A stretch of DNA of 64,000 nt. Origin: Rhynchonema sp. JSB1_4. Its lineage: Eukaryota; Nematoda; Chromadorea; Monhysterida; Xyalidae. Of this stretch, positions 25,101 to 36,262 are shown one piece after another. The position numbers and the translations under genes were made by a program. The notes under the pieces are model-generated. The model was given only the letters and a program-made list of their open reading frames with translations, was not told the DNA's origin and searched no databases. The DNA is taken from NCBI GenBank assembly GCA_030248065.1, contig JASAMV010005168.1, forward strand, positions 62,001 through 126,000, given 5' to 3'. How positions within the stretch are numbered: position 1 is the first letter of the stretch; the number at the start of each line of letters is the position of its first letter.

Positions 25101-27373
25101 TACGCTGGCAACATTCGTTTTCAGATTCAGAACATCCTCGAAATAACAATAATTCCGTCCGAGCCGTGATGCTTTTGTGATTTCCAAAAAAGTCTGGCCT
25201 CCAGTTACGTCAGTGTAAATATCGATGACGAGCTATCTCGCTGCTACGTTTGTGTGTCAGTTGGATAAATCTCATTCCATCCTAGAGTCAGTACCTCCTT
25301 TCGATGGTGTGCGATGTTCGCTGTGCTGCGATCGCCAGGCCTCAATGATCTCCATCTCTCCGTTGTCCCTTCGAATGGGGAATGTCAAATAGAGCACCTT
25401 GTTGCATGCCTTGATCTGCGACAGAATGCCGTCGACTTTGTACTGTTTCTCCTGGTCGGACAGGTGCGGCTTGTTCATCTCCTCCACTAGTTTGTGCTTG
25501 ATTATCTGGAAGATTGATGGTACCTAAGCGGTCTTGGTTTGGGATTGGCCAGTCAAGTCAAGGCTTCTGACTGTCACTGATGACTGATCGGCCTCAACCT
25601 CAAAATTGTTGGCAGCCAGTTTCAGTGTAACTAGCAGCAATGGTATCCTGTCATGGGCGGACAAAAAAGTTACACGATCTGACCAAGGTAGAGGGGGTCC
25701 GTCCGATCAGAAACTTTCGTCGGCCTGTACTTTGAGCGCACGGAAATGAAATCAAACCGACACAACCAGCAGCAAACTAACGTGACACCCTTTGTCCACG
25801 TAGTAATCGACCATACTGAAAAACGAAGGATCCTCCTGTTCCTCCATGGGCAACTCATGGTCAGCGTTGGCCTGAAATTTTTTGGACGATTTAGCACTGC
25901 AGCCATAGTACGAAAACAGCTGAGTGATTTGTAGCTCACCACAGAGGTTTGGCGGTCTGAACCTGGGCATGGCCTCTTTTTCGCAGGTTCAGTCATATCC
26001 TTGAGTTTACTGGGCTATCAAAGGAACGAAGGATCGGATTCTTTCCAAAAATTATGAATTTGGTTGCACGCTGATAATTCAGGTTTTTACGCAAAATGCC
26101 GCTAAGTGTTGTTATCAGTGGTCGCGCTGCGGGTGGGCAAGAGAACAGCGCATAGCACGTGGGCACACGTTTAACGTCACTGCTTGCTGCTGCTTCTGTT
26201 GTGCCTGGTCGGGAAGGGAAGGAGGTACCCACACAACAGGCAGACTTGTGCGCATCGCATGTGTACATTGTACAATACAATCTTGGCTGCTGTGCTCTGC
26301 CCAGTGAACGTATTTGCCGCCCAGCTAGCTCCTGTCCTGTTCCACTGCCACGACTCTCCACAATTCCACTACTACGACCGCCTCACAGCGCATGGCGAGC
26401 CAAAACGTACCGCGCAGGGTCAAAATTGAGATTGGTGAGAGTGAGACATAGAAATACAGGGCCAAGTGTATCCACTAGGGTTAGATTATTTGCTCACACA
26501 CAGTCACCTGGATGTGTGTAACGGGAAACTCAACATATAAAACACGTATATACTGTAAACACCGGCAGGTGGCACACACATGAGCATGAGCACCACCAGA
26601 GAATGTGAGGTTGAAGTCACCGTTTCAGGCTTGCTCGCAACTAGGGTTAGAGAGATGTCGGGTGTCGGGTGCCAAAAAAGTGTAGGTGTCGGGTGTCGGG
26701 TACCCCCAGATGTCGGGTGTCGGGTTTTTTGGGACCCGACACCCGACAGCCGACACTTACGGTTCAAAACATCAGTTTTGCTGAGAGAAGAATTGTGAGA
26801 GAAAATTTTCTTCGAACCGAATGTTTCCGATGACGCAGAATGTGACATTTTGGTGTTTATTTCGTGTGAAAATACTTGAATTCAGTAACTTGAGCCAAAA
26901 AATTGCACAAATGATGCAAATAAGCAAAAATTTGCCTGTTTTTGGTCCAAAAACAGGTGTCGGGTTTTTTTTCAAAAACTAGATGTCGGGTGTCGGGTTT
27001 TTTTGCAACTGTCGGGTGTCGGGTGTCGGCTTTTTTTCTGAGATGTCGGGTGTCGGGTACTTCCAGATGTCGGGTGTCGGGTACCCCCCGACCTCTAACC
27101 CTACTCGCAACGCACCGCTTGTATACCAAAATTTCGCGACTCGTTGCTGCACAAGCAGAACTGAACGTAGTAAATCGTATTTCAAACGAACAACGCATGA
27201 CGAGCAGGATAAATATCAGAGTAGAAAACAACAAAAGACTGCAGCCAACAAGCCAAAAACCGAACCTTATCCTGAGCGCTTGTTGTCACCGAACGTGAGG
27301 CGATATTCAGTCCATCGTTAACAATCGGTGCTAATCTTGCAATCGACCGAAACACACTGCTTTTGGGCAACAT
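22172..27373 (-). CDS. GLUD1: Glutamate dehydrogenase, mitochondrial
   Basis: Interconverts glutamate and 2-oxoglutarate plus ammonia with NAD(P) in the mitochondrial matrix. Twelve exons join in phase to 545 codons plus stop, the usual animal length: 27266-27373, 25782-25871, 25295-25505, 24811-25011, 24324-24499, 24050-24148, 23812-23940, 23317-23460, 22864-23068, 22516-22607, 22378-22440 and 22172-22291. Exon 1 encodes a basic, serine-rich presequence ([16 protein letters not shown]). The catalytic region has [14 protein letters not shown] with the active-site lysine, EKITRR, and [10 protein letters not shown] with the catalytic aspartate. The Rossmann motif is GFGNVG. The antenna region of animal-type hexameric enzymes is present ([21 protein letters not shown]), followed by [12 protein letters not shown] and LRTAAY-like [15 protein letters not shown]. 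Intron 1 carries the repeat at 26642-27103. All splice sites are GT-AG and no frame break is seen. The symbol is the human one. Confidence 0.95.
26642..27103. mobile_element. Inverted-repeat element with TGTCGGG arrays, GDH intron 1
   Basis: The ends TAGGGTTAGAGAGATGTCGGG-like and CCGACCTCTAACCCTA are inverted repeats. A perfect 8-bp duplication CTCGCAAC flanks it at 26634-26641 and 27104-27111. Inside each end are tandem GTGTCGG units, and the middle is an A/T-rich unique core. No coding sequence. The 8-bp duplication fits a hAT-type non-autonomous element. A copy in inverted orientation lies at about 27813-28221. Confidence 0.85.
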
Positions 27374-27812
27374 GACTAACGAACGTCTGTGACTGCAATC
27401 CTCTCCTCCTCACGTGCTGAGCTGCCTGAGAACCGAAATTTGTTTTGTTGTTGAAGGAAGACACAACCCACCCAAAAAAAACACCCACCCCAACCCAACC
27501 ACAACCCACCCCCCCACCCCAATGGGATCCAATTAACAAGGGCATAGCTAGCTAGGTCTGAATTTAGGGGGTAACTGGACAAAAAAAGTAATTTTTATAA
27601 AGTGCAAACGCCATTTATGAAACGTCGTTTTTTTATCCCGTGCTCGCTCAAAATTCGTCACCTATTAAACCAAGCATTTTCTCAAACCAGCAGAGCCTCA
27701 GCCTATCCAAAAATTTACTTTTTTGATCCCAAACCACGAGACACCAGTAAAAATGCGTGTATTTAACGCGCGACGCGCGCGATTTTTTTGACATTTACAG
27801 TGTTCAGTGTAG
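27374..27812. other. Region upstream of GDH
   Basis: It would hold the GDH promoter. It contains a C/A-rich stretch at 27468-27525 (CCCACCCC-like units) and nothing that looks like an exon. No recognisable promoter element can be supported. Confidence 0.35.
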
Positions 27813-28221
27813 AGGTCGGGGGGGGGGGGGGGCCCCCACCCCACACATTTGAGAAAAAACACGCGCGACACCGAATAAAAACCGACACCCGATATCTAGT
27901 TTTTGGAAAAAAACCCGACACCTGTTTTTGGACCAAAAACAGGCAAATTTTTGCTCCTTCGCATTATTAGTGCGATTTTTGGATCAAGTGACTGAATTCA
28001 AGCATTTTCACACGAAATAAACACCAAAATGTGACATTCTGCGTCTTCGGAAACATTTGGTTCGAAGAAAATTTTCTCTCAAAATTCTTTTCTCGGCAAA
28101 ACTGATGTTTTGAACCGTAAGTGTCGGGTGTCGGCTGTCGGGTCCCAAAAATCCCGACACCTGGAGGCACCCGACACCTGCACTTTTTTGGCACCCGACA
28201 CCCGACGTCTCTCTAACCCTA
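27813..28221. mobile_element. Second TGTCGGG-array element, inverted relative to first
   Basis: The core around 27960-28110 is the reverse complement of the core of the element at 26642-27103, and the right end CGTCTCTCTAACCCTA matches. The left end has been altered by a long G/C run (27817-27838) and I cannot place its target duplication. It lies just upstream of the GDH start codon. Confidence 0.65.
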
Positions 28222-28249
28222 TTCGAGAGCCAAAATCTCGCGACCATAT

Positions 28250-28855
28250 CGGCCAAAATCGGTCCCCCCCCTCAGTGTAGTTCCTGGTCCGGAGGGGGAA
28301 CAGGCGGTACCCCCTTTTTTTCGGAGAGGGAACTACCCACCTGGAGGGAAGGGGAGGAGGACCCAAATTTGGAGAAAAGTCAATTTTTGAGGTCGAAAAT
28401 TTGGCTCATTTTTGCCCGTTGGAAAAAACCTCAATAAAAAAGGTATTTTGGCGATTTTTGAAAATATTGACCTAAAAATCACTCATTTTATGCCTAAGAA
28501 TGCATATTTTAGGCCAAAATTTGCCTATTTTAGACTTTTCTCCAAATTTGGGTCCTCCCCCTTCCCCCCAGACAGTGTAGTTCCTGGGGGGAGGGGGTCC
28601 CCCCTCGGGTACGCTATCTCCCCCTCAGGTGGACACTTACACTACCGTAAAAACCTAAAAGAAGGGGGCTCTATTAACTCACTGACCCCATTTTGGGGGG
28701 GCCCTATTTCGGGGGGGGGGAGGCTCTATTCCGGGGGGGCCTCTATTAATTCACTGACCCGAACCTGAAAAAATTGCTCCCAGAAATACCCCCAAAAACC
28801 CCTAAAAAGGGGTTTGAAAGGATGTGTTTTCGCTTGTAATCGCATTTATTCGTGT
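28250..28855. repeat. Mosaic of G/C-tract repeat fragments
   Basis: Two CAGTGTAGTTCCTGG ends (near 28274 and 28574), C/G tracts, TCCGGAGGGGG motifs and A/T-rich spacers of TTTAGGCC-like sequence. These match the element at 37777-38187 and the arms at 31-33 kb. No gene is supported. The pieces look truncated and no target duplication was found. Confidence 0.55.
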
Positions 28856-29074
28856 CAGAGGTCGCAATCGGGCCGGGTTTGGCCGGCCCGGCCCGGCCCG
28901 AGCCCCCAAATCTCCGGCCCGGCCCGGCCCGACCCGAACCCCCAAATCTCCGGCCCGGCCCGGCCCGAACCCCCAAATCTCCGGCCCGGCCCGGCCCGAC
29001 TTTTTGGCTCAGATTTTAACCCAATTTTTGTCATAATTTTTGCGATTTTTTTGAACCTATTTTTTGGTTGAAAA

Positions 29075-29432
29075 CAACGGTGTTGCAGGGGGGTGGGGGC
29101 TTTGCCCCCCCGAGGTACATACAGTAGGTAGGTAGGTTGAAGGACGCTCCATCTTGGTACACATAACAGTAAAGCGCCGCCCGGGGAAAGTTGCGACATT
29201 TGGCTCAAAATGGCATAAAATCGGCATTTTTCACTCCAAATAGGCGAAAAATCGCGCGCTACGCCCGAAATGAGCGTTTTAGAGCGCATTTTCATCAATA
29301 TTTAGACCTAAAAATTTTTATCCGCCCCCACCCCCTAGCTCGGCCGGTACAGTAGGAGGTAGGTTGCCTTTGCCACCCCACATTTTTGGTGGTACAGTAG
29401 GTTGTCGCCCCGCCTGGGTAGCTACCCCACTG
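29075..29432. mobile_element. Nested element, GGTACAGTAGGTAGG family
   Basis: Starts CAACGGTGTTGCAGGGG and ends GCTACCCCACTG, with internal GTACAGTAGG units and a central CGCGCGCTACGC palindrome at 29251-29267. It is the inverted equivalent of 37007-37341. The right flank has lost about 44 bp compared with that copy, which explains why no duplication is visible here. Confidence 0.7.
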
Positions 29433-29439
29433 GACAGTA

Positions 29440-30420
29440 CTGATCACTTACTTGCCGAATCCGTCAGAAATTCTTAGTATATCTATCGTCAAAAAAATCC
29501 CACTTTTTGATTATCATCTATCTATCGTCAACACTTACGGGCCCAAATCCCCCGGCTCTATCGTCAACAAATTCTGGGAACAATCTATCTATCGTCAACA
29601 CATTTGGACCCCAAAATGGGTATTTTTGCCTCAAAATGGCTCAAAATCGGTATTTTTGTCCCAAACAGGCAAAAAATCGCGCGCTACGCGCGGACTTAGT
29701 ACATCTAAGTCAGTGTAGTACTTGGTGAGGGCGTTTCCATTGTCGTTTATTCATTCATGTTCACATTCTTTGTTATTAACACTGTTTTATTTTAAGGGTT
29801 TTTCCGGATCTTGTGAAGGTCTTCGCGTAAGCTTGCAGATAAAATTTGAATTTGAAAGGCAAATAAGTGAAGATTGGGGGTTCGGGCCGGCGGGCGAAAC
29901 GACGGCACGCGCGGCACGGCCGGCCCGCGCCCGCCCCCCCCCGCGCCCCCCGGGGGGGGGGGCCCCCCGGCCCAACCAGTGTAGTACTTGGTCAGGGTGT
30001 TGACGATAGATAGATTGGGACTCGAAATGTGTTGACGATAGATAGATGACCCAAGTCCGAAATCTGGAGGGGGGTCGACCCAAACTTGTTGACGATAGAT
30101 AGATGGTGGGGGGTCGCCAAAAATCAAGGTATAGTATAGTGTACTAAGTAGGTAATAATGTGTAAATATTAATGAAAATGTACTAGGATGTACTAAATCC
30201 GCGCGTAGCGCGCGATTTTTTGCCTATTTGGGACAAAAAATACCGATTTTGAGCCATTTTGAGGCAAAAATACCCATTTTGGGGTCGAAATGTGTTGACG
30301 ATAGATAGATTGTTCCCAGAATTTGTTGACGATAGATAGATTTGCCCATAAGTGTTGACGATAGATAGATGAAATCAAAAAGTGTTGACGATAGATAGGG
30401 GGGGACCCCCCCCCACCCCC
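29440..30420. repeat. Truncated copies of the GTTGACGATAGATAGAT family
   Basis: Two partial copies: 29460-29712 (ATCTATCGTCAAC units, core palindrome at 29677-29693) and one with its CAGTGTAGTACTTGG end at 29977, running to about 30420, with at least seven GTTGACGATAGATAGAT units and a core at 30201-30215. Between them (29713-29976) a CAGTGTAGTACTTGG end is joined to A/T-rich and GC-rich sequence. Complete copies are at 31394-31872 and 32797-33274. Confidence 0.7.
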
Positions 30421-30950
30421 AACACCACCCCGGGGGTCGGGCTCATTACCTTACGAGCGGCACCAGAACCAGCACGGAGGTGCCAGCCCGGGAAAGAAAC
30501 CACACCACGGCATCCAACCTGCTTCGGCGCCCAACACAACCAACATTCGCGCCCACGGCACCCAATCCGCTTCTGCCCACAGCAGCATCATCCTCGCAAC
30601 ATCTTCAAACCCCCCGCGGTCCCCCTCCCAAAAAAAGACCGCAACTGCCAACACACAAACGAGGAGGAATCCGCCATTCCACTTAATACCAACGACCTAC
30701 ACCCCAGGCCCCAAAATTCCTCCACAAAAAACCATTCCCCGCCAAAATCAGTCTTTCCCTCAAAGTCTCGCAGGCACAATACAAAACACCAACAACCTCC
30801 CCACCACAAAACACTCACATCCAACGCCAAAAAAAAAACCATTACAACAGCATCCACCTTTCTTCTCAAAACCAAACGGGAAACCAGGAGGGGAGGCCCG
30901 GGCACCACCGGAGGACGCCCAAAGCAGGGGGGGGACCCCCAACCAATCCG
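30421..30950. repeat. C/A-rich low-complexity stretch
   Basis: A strongly strand-biased C/A-rich sequence gives long open frames on both strands (for example 205 codons from 30382) rich in proline, threonine, histidine and asparagine. There is no domain, no splice evidence and it lies within repeats, so it is not called as a gene. Confidence 0.5.
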
Positions 30951-31393
30951 GAGGGGGAACAGGCACCCCTTTTTCGGAGGGGGAACAGAACAGACGTAAA
31001 GGCAGTCTACGGGAGGTTGTCCTCAGCCCCCGAATACGTAACCGACCCAAGCGATCGTTGCACTCAGCCCAAAGGCTGAGACTGACCGCAAGCGAGATCT
31101 CAAACCTGTTGATCGCTGCTTATCGACACGTGTATTAGCGGCAGCAAGCTGGAAATTGTCATCATGCGCGCCGATCACCAAAACACCGAAATGTTGGTTG
31201 GTGTTGGCGCTAACACGGGAAACATAGATAGAAAACCAAAATGGTCTCGACACGATCCTTGCACATCAAAATTACGGTGGGTTTACGGTATTCGGGGGGC
31301 TGAGCGACAACCTCCCGTAGACTGCCTTTACCCACTTGGTCGCAGTGTACCGTAAAAACCTAAATAAATACAGCCCCCCGGAATAGAGCCCCC

Positions 31394-31872
31394 CAGGGTA
31401 GTACTTGGGGGGGGGGGGGGGGGGTCCCCCCCCCCCCTCAAATTCATCTATCTATCGTCAACACTTCTTGATTTCATCTATCTATCGTCAACACTTATGG
31501 GCAAATCTATCTATCGTCAACAAATTCTGGGAACAATCTATTTATTGTCAACACATTTCGACCCCAAAATGGGTATTTTTGCCTCAAAATGGCTCAAAAT
31601 CGGTATTTTTTGTCCCAAATAGTCAAAAAAATCGCGCGCGACGCGCGGATGTGGTACATCTAAGTACATTTTCATTAATATTTACACATTATTACCAACT
31701 TAGTACACTATACTATACATTGATTTTTGGCGACCCCCCCACCATCTATCTATCGTCAACAAGTTTGGGTCGATCCCCCCCCCAGATTTCGGACTTGGGT
31801 CATCTATCTATCGTCAACACATTTCGGGTCCCACTCTATCTATCGTCCCCACCCTGCCCAAGTACTACACTG
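31394..31872. mobile_element. GTTGACGATAGATAGAT-family element, left palindrome arm
   Basis: 479 bp with ends CAGGGTAGTACTTGG and CCAAGTACTACACTG. Flanks are GAGCCCCC and GAGGCCCC, 7 of 8 matching. It holds about seven ATCTATCTATCGTCAAC units in the reverse orientation and a CGCGCGCGACGCGCG core at 31632-31648. No coding potential. Confidence 0.75.
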
Positions 31873-32796
31873 GAGGCCCCCCCCGTAATACAGCCCCCCA
31901 AAAAAGGGGTCATCGAATTAATAGAGCCCCCCCCCGGAAATAGAGCCCCCCCCCTAAGTAACATCCCCAGAGGTCGCAATCGGGCCGGGTTTGGCCCGGC
32001 CCGGCCCGAGCCCCCAAAATCTCCGGCCCGGCCCGACCCGTACCCCCAAATTTTTGGTGCTCCGGTGATTGCGCCCCGGCCCGGGCAGAACACCGCTGCA
32101 CAATACTCGGGTCACTCTTGCCGAATCCGTCAGATTTTATTTTTGGCCCAAATTCAAATCTATCTGCAAGCTTACGCGAAGACTTTCACAAGATCGCGGG
32201 CGGGGCCCGCCCCCCACCCCCCCCCCAAAAGCCCTAAAATCGGGCGGCAGACCAGTGCTCGGGCCGGCCCAGCGACCTTGATTTCGTCCCCTGATTCGTG
32301 TCTATTGGTCAATAAGAGGCGTATTATGTGCTCTGAACGAACAACAAACATGCATAAATGTACCTGTGCACCACTATCAAACGTTAATACACTACTGTAT
32401 AGGGGATGTTACCCCACTACTGTATAGGGGATGTTATGATTAGAAATCTTTAAGAAAACATCGGTGCCTGATTCCTTTGTTATTAACACTGTTTTATTTT
32501 AAGGGTTTTTCCGGATCTTGTGAAGGTCTTCGCGTAAGCTTGCAGATAAATTTGAATTTGAGCCAAAAATTCGGGTCGGGCAGGGCCGGAGATTTGGGGG
32601 TTCGGGCCGGGCCGGGCCGGAGATTTGGGGGTACGGGTCGGGCCGGGCCGGAGATTTGGGGGCTCGGGCCGGGCCGGCCAAACCCGGCCCGATTGCGACC
32701 TCTGGGGATGTTACTTCGGGGGGGGGGCTCTATTACGGGGGGGGGCTCTATTAATTCGATGACCCCTTTTTGGGGGGCTGTATTACGGGGGGGCTC

Positions 32797-33274
32797 CAGT
32801 GTAGTACTTGGGCAGGGTGTTGACGATAGATAGATTGGGACCCGAAATGTGTTGACGATAGATAGATGACCCAAGTCCGAAATCTGGGGGGGGATCGACC
32901 CAAACTTGTTGACGATAGATAGATGGTGGGGGGGGGGGTCGCCAAAAATCAAGGTATAGTATCGTGTACTAAGTTGGTAATAATGTGTAAATGTTAATGA
33001 AAATGTACTTAGATGTACCACATCCGCGCGTAGCGCGCGATTTTTTGACTATTTGGGACAAAAAATACCGATTTTGAGCCATTTTGAGGAAAAAATACCC
33101 ATTTTGGGGTCGAAATGTGTTGACGATAGATAGATTGTTCCCAGAATTTGTTGACGATAGATAGATTTGCCCATAAGTGTTGACGATAGATAGATGAAAT
33201 CAAAAAGTGTTGACGATAGATAGATGAATTTGGGGGGGGGGACCCCCCCCCACCCCCCCCCAAGTACTACCCTG
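32797..33274. mobile_element. GTTGACGATAGATAGAT-family element, right palindrome arm
   Basis: 478 bp with ends CAGTGTAGTACTTGG and CCAAGTACTACCCTG. A perfect 8-bp duplication GGGGGCTC flanks it at 32789-32796 and 33275-33282. Contents mirror the copy at 31394-31872, including the core at 33024-33040. The end sequence and duplication length fit a hAT-type non-autonomous element. Confidence 0.85.
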
Positions 33275-34391
33275 GGGGGCTCTATTCCGGGGGGCTGTAT
33301 TTATTTAGGTTTTTACGGTACACTGCGACCAGGTGGGTAAAGGCAGTCTACGGGAGGTTGTCACTCAGCCCCCGAATACCGTAAACCCACCGTAATTTTG
33401 ATGTGCAAGGATCGTGTCGAGACCATTTTGGTTTTTTATCTATGTTTCCCGTGTTAGCGCCAACACCAACCAACATTTCGGTGTTTTGGTGATCGGCGCG
33501 CATGATGACAATTTCCAGCTTGCTGCCGCTAATACACGTGTCGATAAGCAGCGATCAACAAGATTCTCGCAACGATCTCGCTTGCGGTCGGTTACGGTAT
33601 TCGGGGGCTGAGTGACAACCTCCCGTAGACTGCCTTTACGTCTGTTCTGTTCCCCCTCCGAAAAAAGGGGGTACCGCCTGTTCCCCCTCCGGACCAGGAA
33701 CTACACTGGTAAGTACTGAGAGGGGGATAACACCACCCCCCCTGCCACTACTATGCGGCCCGATTCCCACCTCTGGTACGGTACACCAACGACCAACCAC
33801 CCCCGCCCCGGCCCCAAAAAAATCCCCCTCCACAAAATGAGTTTCCCCGCCAAAATTTCAGGTACATTACTCAGAGAAAGAAAAAAAACCGACGTGGATG
33901 CTGTTCGTAAAAAAATGAGATTTCTTTATCATTCACTCACCACACGGCCCGATTGGATGCTGAAGTGTTTTGTGCGATCCACCGAAGCGGAACGGTTGAT
34001 TGAAGACTGATTAGTGCACCCTGCAGAGGCTCTGAGGGAAAGACTGATTTTGGATTTGAAAATAAAGCGGATTAAACGGTATCCGCATAATCAGACTTCC
34101 CTCAGGGCCGTTTCCCGGGAAGACTGATTACGAGATTACGAGTGCTCAATATGCATGCCACGCATAGGGTTTATTTTTTCAAATTCGGCTACTAGCAAAA
34201 AGCTACTGAACTGAAAATTTTAGTAGCTTTTCAAAAAGTTTACAAGCTTATTCCAAAAACCACGTTACTCGGTGAGAAATTAATTATTGGCGGATCCAGC
34301 GGGGCACAGCGGACATGCCCCCTTGGTCCGGTGCATTCGCACTGTACTGCATGCTTGCTGCGCAAGGCGTCTGTGTAAGGGTGGAATTATA

Positions 34392-34986
34392 GGGTGATAT
34401 TTTCGAAACGGTGTAAAGGTCAGTTGGGTGTAAAGGTCGGTGGAAAGCTCGGTGTGAGAAAGTTCAGTGTAAGCTCGGCGTAAGCTGAGCAAGCAGCAGA
34501 CGCGCGTTTCTAAACGAAAGGTCAACTTTGACAGTCTGCTGTGCAAGTGTAAATAGTTTGTTTGCAATATTGTTTGTTGAGGCTGGTTGCACAAGCGTTT
34601 TTAAACTATATGTATGAATTTCGTAACCTTTCATGGAGCCGTTTTGATTTCGTGCTGCGATCAGTTAGTGACGTCAAAATTTTTGGCACCACCGTCAATG
34701 AATGTTCAATTTCCCAACAGCCTTGCGGCGAAACGTTAGGTAACTTACAAATATTCCTTTAAAACGTTTGTGCAACTAGCTTAAATGAACCAGATTGCAA
34801 ACAAACGCTTTACGCTTGCACAGCAAACCATCAAAGTTGACCTTTCGTTTAGAAACGCGCGTCCGCTGCTTGCTCAGCATGCAATGTTTCAAGCTTACGC
34901 CGAGCTTACACTGAACTTTCTCACACCGAGCTTTCCACCGACCTTTACACCCAACTGACCTTTACACCGTTTCGAAAATATCAGCC
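34392..34986. mobile_element. Long-inverted-repeat element (CGAAACGGTGTAAAGG), copy 1
   Basis: 595 bp. The ends GGGTGATATTTTCGAAACGG and its complement are followed inward by reverse-complementary arms of roughly 170 bp with repeats of TGTAAAGGTCAG and GAAAGCTCGG. A 3-bp ATA is found on each side. The middle (34560-34790) is unique and non-coding. Copy 2 is at 48151-48725. A 3-bp target site and GGG ends are in line with PIF/Harbinger-type elements, which is inference. Confidence 0.75.
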
Positions 34987-36262
34987 ATAGTCGAGCTGGC
35001 GACCACTGCCGGCGACCACCGCGTGTTTGCACACAGGGTGTGAAACAGGCGGAACTTATTTATAACAGACCAAACACAATAAGAACAACACCATAATCAC
35101 ACTTTCAAGTTAGTGGGTGTGATACGTAAATATTCGAATGGTCGCCGCGCCCAGAAAATGGTCGTTGCGCCCAAAATTTGCGAAGTTGAAATATTTCAAC
35201 TTTTTTGGCAAAATTTCAATGTTCCGGTATTGATCATTAATGATGTTTAAACGACGCCCAGAATCATTTGAAGCTCATAAAAGCCATGAGTGGTTGATTT
35301 TCAAACACCACGCTTGAGCTACAGCAACTTCAAGTGTCAAAGTGGTCGCAGCCCTGGTCGCGCCCAAAATACAAATTGTTTGGTTTCTTCACGTTTATTT
35401 GACAAAAATGATTTCTTGCACGCTTGATTTTTTCAACAAGTGAGACCTTATGCGTAAACGCCTGAACACTGCAAAAAACGAAGAACAGTGCAGCAGCGTG
35501 CATTCTGCTGGGAAAGTGGTCGCACGCGACCAACTATAATTCCACCTTGAACTAGACGAAACGGCCAAACGGGCAACAGTCACTGCTGTCACACCATAAA
35601 ACGGAAATTCAATTTAGGCAGTTGGGGTCACTTATATGGGTAATGGGTTGTTGTAGTAATGGCCACAGGTAGGTCACCCAGTGGGTCATCCATCGTTGGT
35701 TTAAAATGCCAATGTTCGAGCTCAGTTCAACCAGCACAAAACATATGTGTGCCTTTCAACGTTTCAAGTGACAGTTGACGTCAAGGAGTGTCTTGTCATG
35801 ACAACTGTAGCGCTACGTTATTTCGGTGATGTTTTTATTTTTATGTGGTTCATCATGAAACGCATGCCTCTAATGGGAATCTTGAAGAAGCGCAAGTTGT
35901 GTCTTTGGCTGTCAGTCAAGGAGACCTGTCTAAGAAAATACAGTTTTATACGAATGCCAGATTTTGCCTTTCACGGTGGGGTTCTAGCTCGCACTGCAGT
36001 AACGTGGATATGGTGCCCGGCACTATGACCACTGCTGGCTATGACACACGATTATAGCTGATTGTGCGCGTGAGCGCGTGTCCAACCCAACCCAACCGGG
36101 AGGACGAACATCTGCCAGAAAAATTTCGGTCCTCCCCTTCGCAAACAATAAGAAATAATTTTTTACGAATTGCATTCCATTTTTCTCTCAGTTTCATTTC
36201 AGTTTATTTCTGTTCTGTCTGTCGTGCTGGGCCTTTAGACCGTGAGAAACAAGCAAAAAATA
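34987..36262. other. Region upstream of the MCRS1-type gene
   Basis: Moderately A/T-rich. Repeated GGTCGC/GCGCCCA motifs occur at about 35145-35175, 35340-35370 and 35517-35530. I find no supported exon or RNA gene; open frames here have no protein-like composition. A T-rich stretch at 36175-36220 precedes the presumed start. Confidence 0.35.

Larger units (their letters stand above)
28856..32293. mobile_element. Putative outer element with nested insertions (CAGAGGTCGC end)
   Basis: The left end CAGAGGTCGCAATCGGGCC at 28856 is preceded by ATTCGTGT (28848-28855), and the same 8 bases follow a CCCCTG at 32294-32301. If this is a target duplication, one 3.4-kb element with later insertions (29075-29432, 29977 onward, 31394-31872) spans the interval. 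The left part repeats GGCCCGGCCCG blocks separated by AAATCTCC. The right end is poorly matched, so the outer boundary is tentative. Confidence 0.45.
30955..33693. repeat. 2.7-kb composite palindrome of nested elements
   Basis: Bases about 30955-32196 and 32513-33693 are reverse complements around a centre near 32334, with about 315 bp of unpaired spacer. Each arm carries, outside to inside: GGAGGGGGAACAG, a block with GTAAAGGCAGTCTACGGG, a sub-palindrome containing TGTTAGCGCCAACACC, a full GTTGACGATAGATAGAT-family element, a GGCCCGG block ending in the CAGAGGTCGC terminus, and AAGCTTACGCGAAGAC. Both arms carry the same nested insertion, so the inverted duplication came after it. The spacer has a 28-bp tandem duplication with CACTACTGTATAGGGGATG near 32391-32440. 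Confidence 0.8.

Noticed and set aside
26642..27103. TGTCGGG arrays as interstitial telomeres
   Set aside because: The unit does not match known animal telomere repeats, lies inside an element with inverted ends and a perfect 8-bp duplication, and is better explained as a subterminal transposon array.
30382..30999. 205-codon plus-strand open frame
   Set aside because: Proline, threonine and histidine-rich translation of a C/A-biased repeat region, with open frames also on the other strand. No domain or splice support.
31405..32427. 340-codon plus-strand open frame
   Set aside because: It runs straight through GTTGACGATAGATAGAT and GGCCCGG repeat units and crosses element borders; it is repeat translation.
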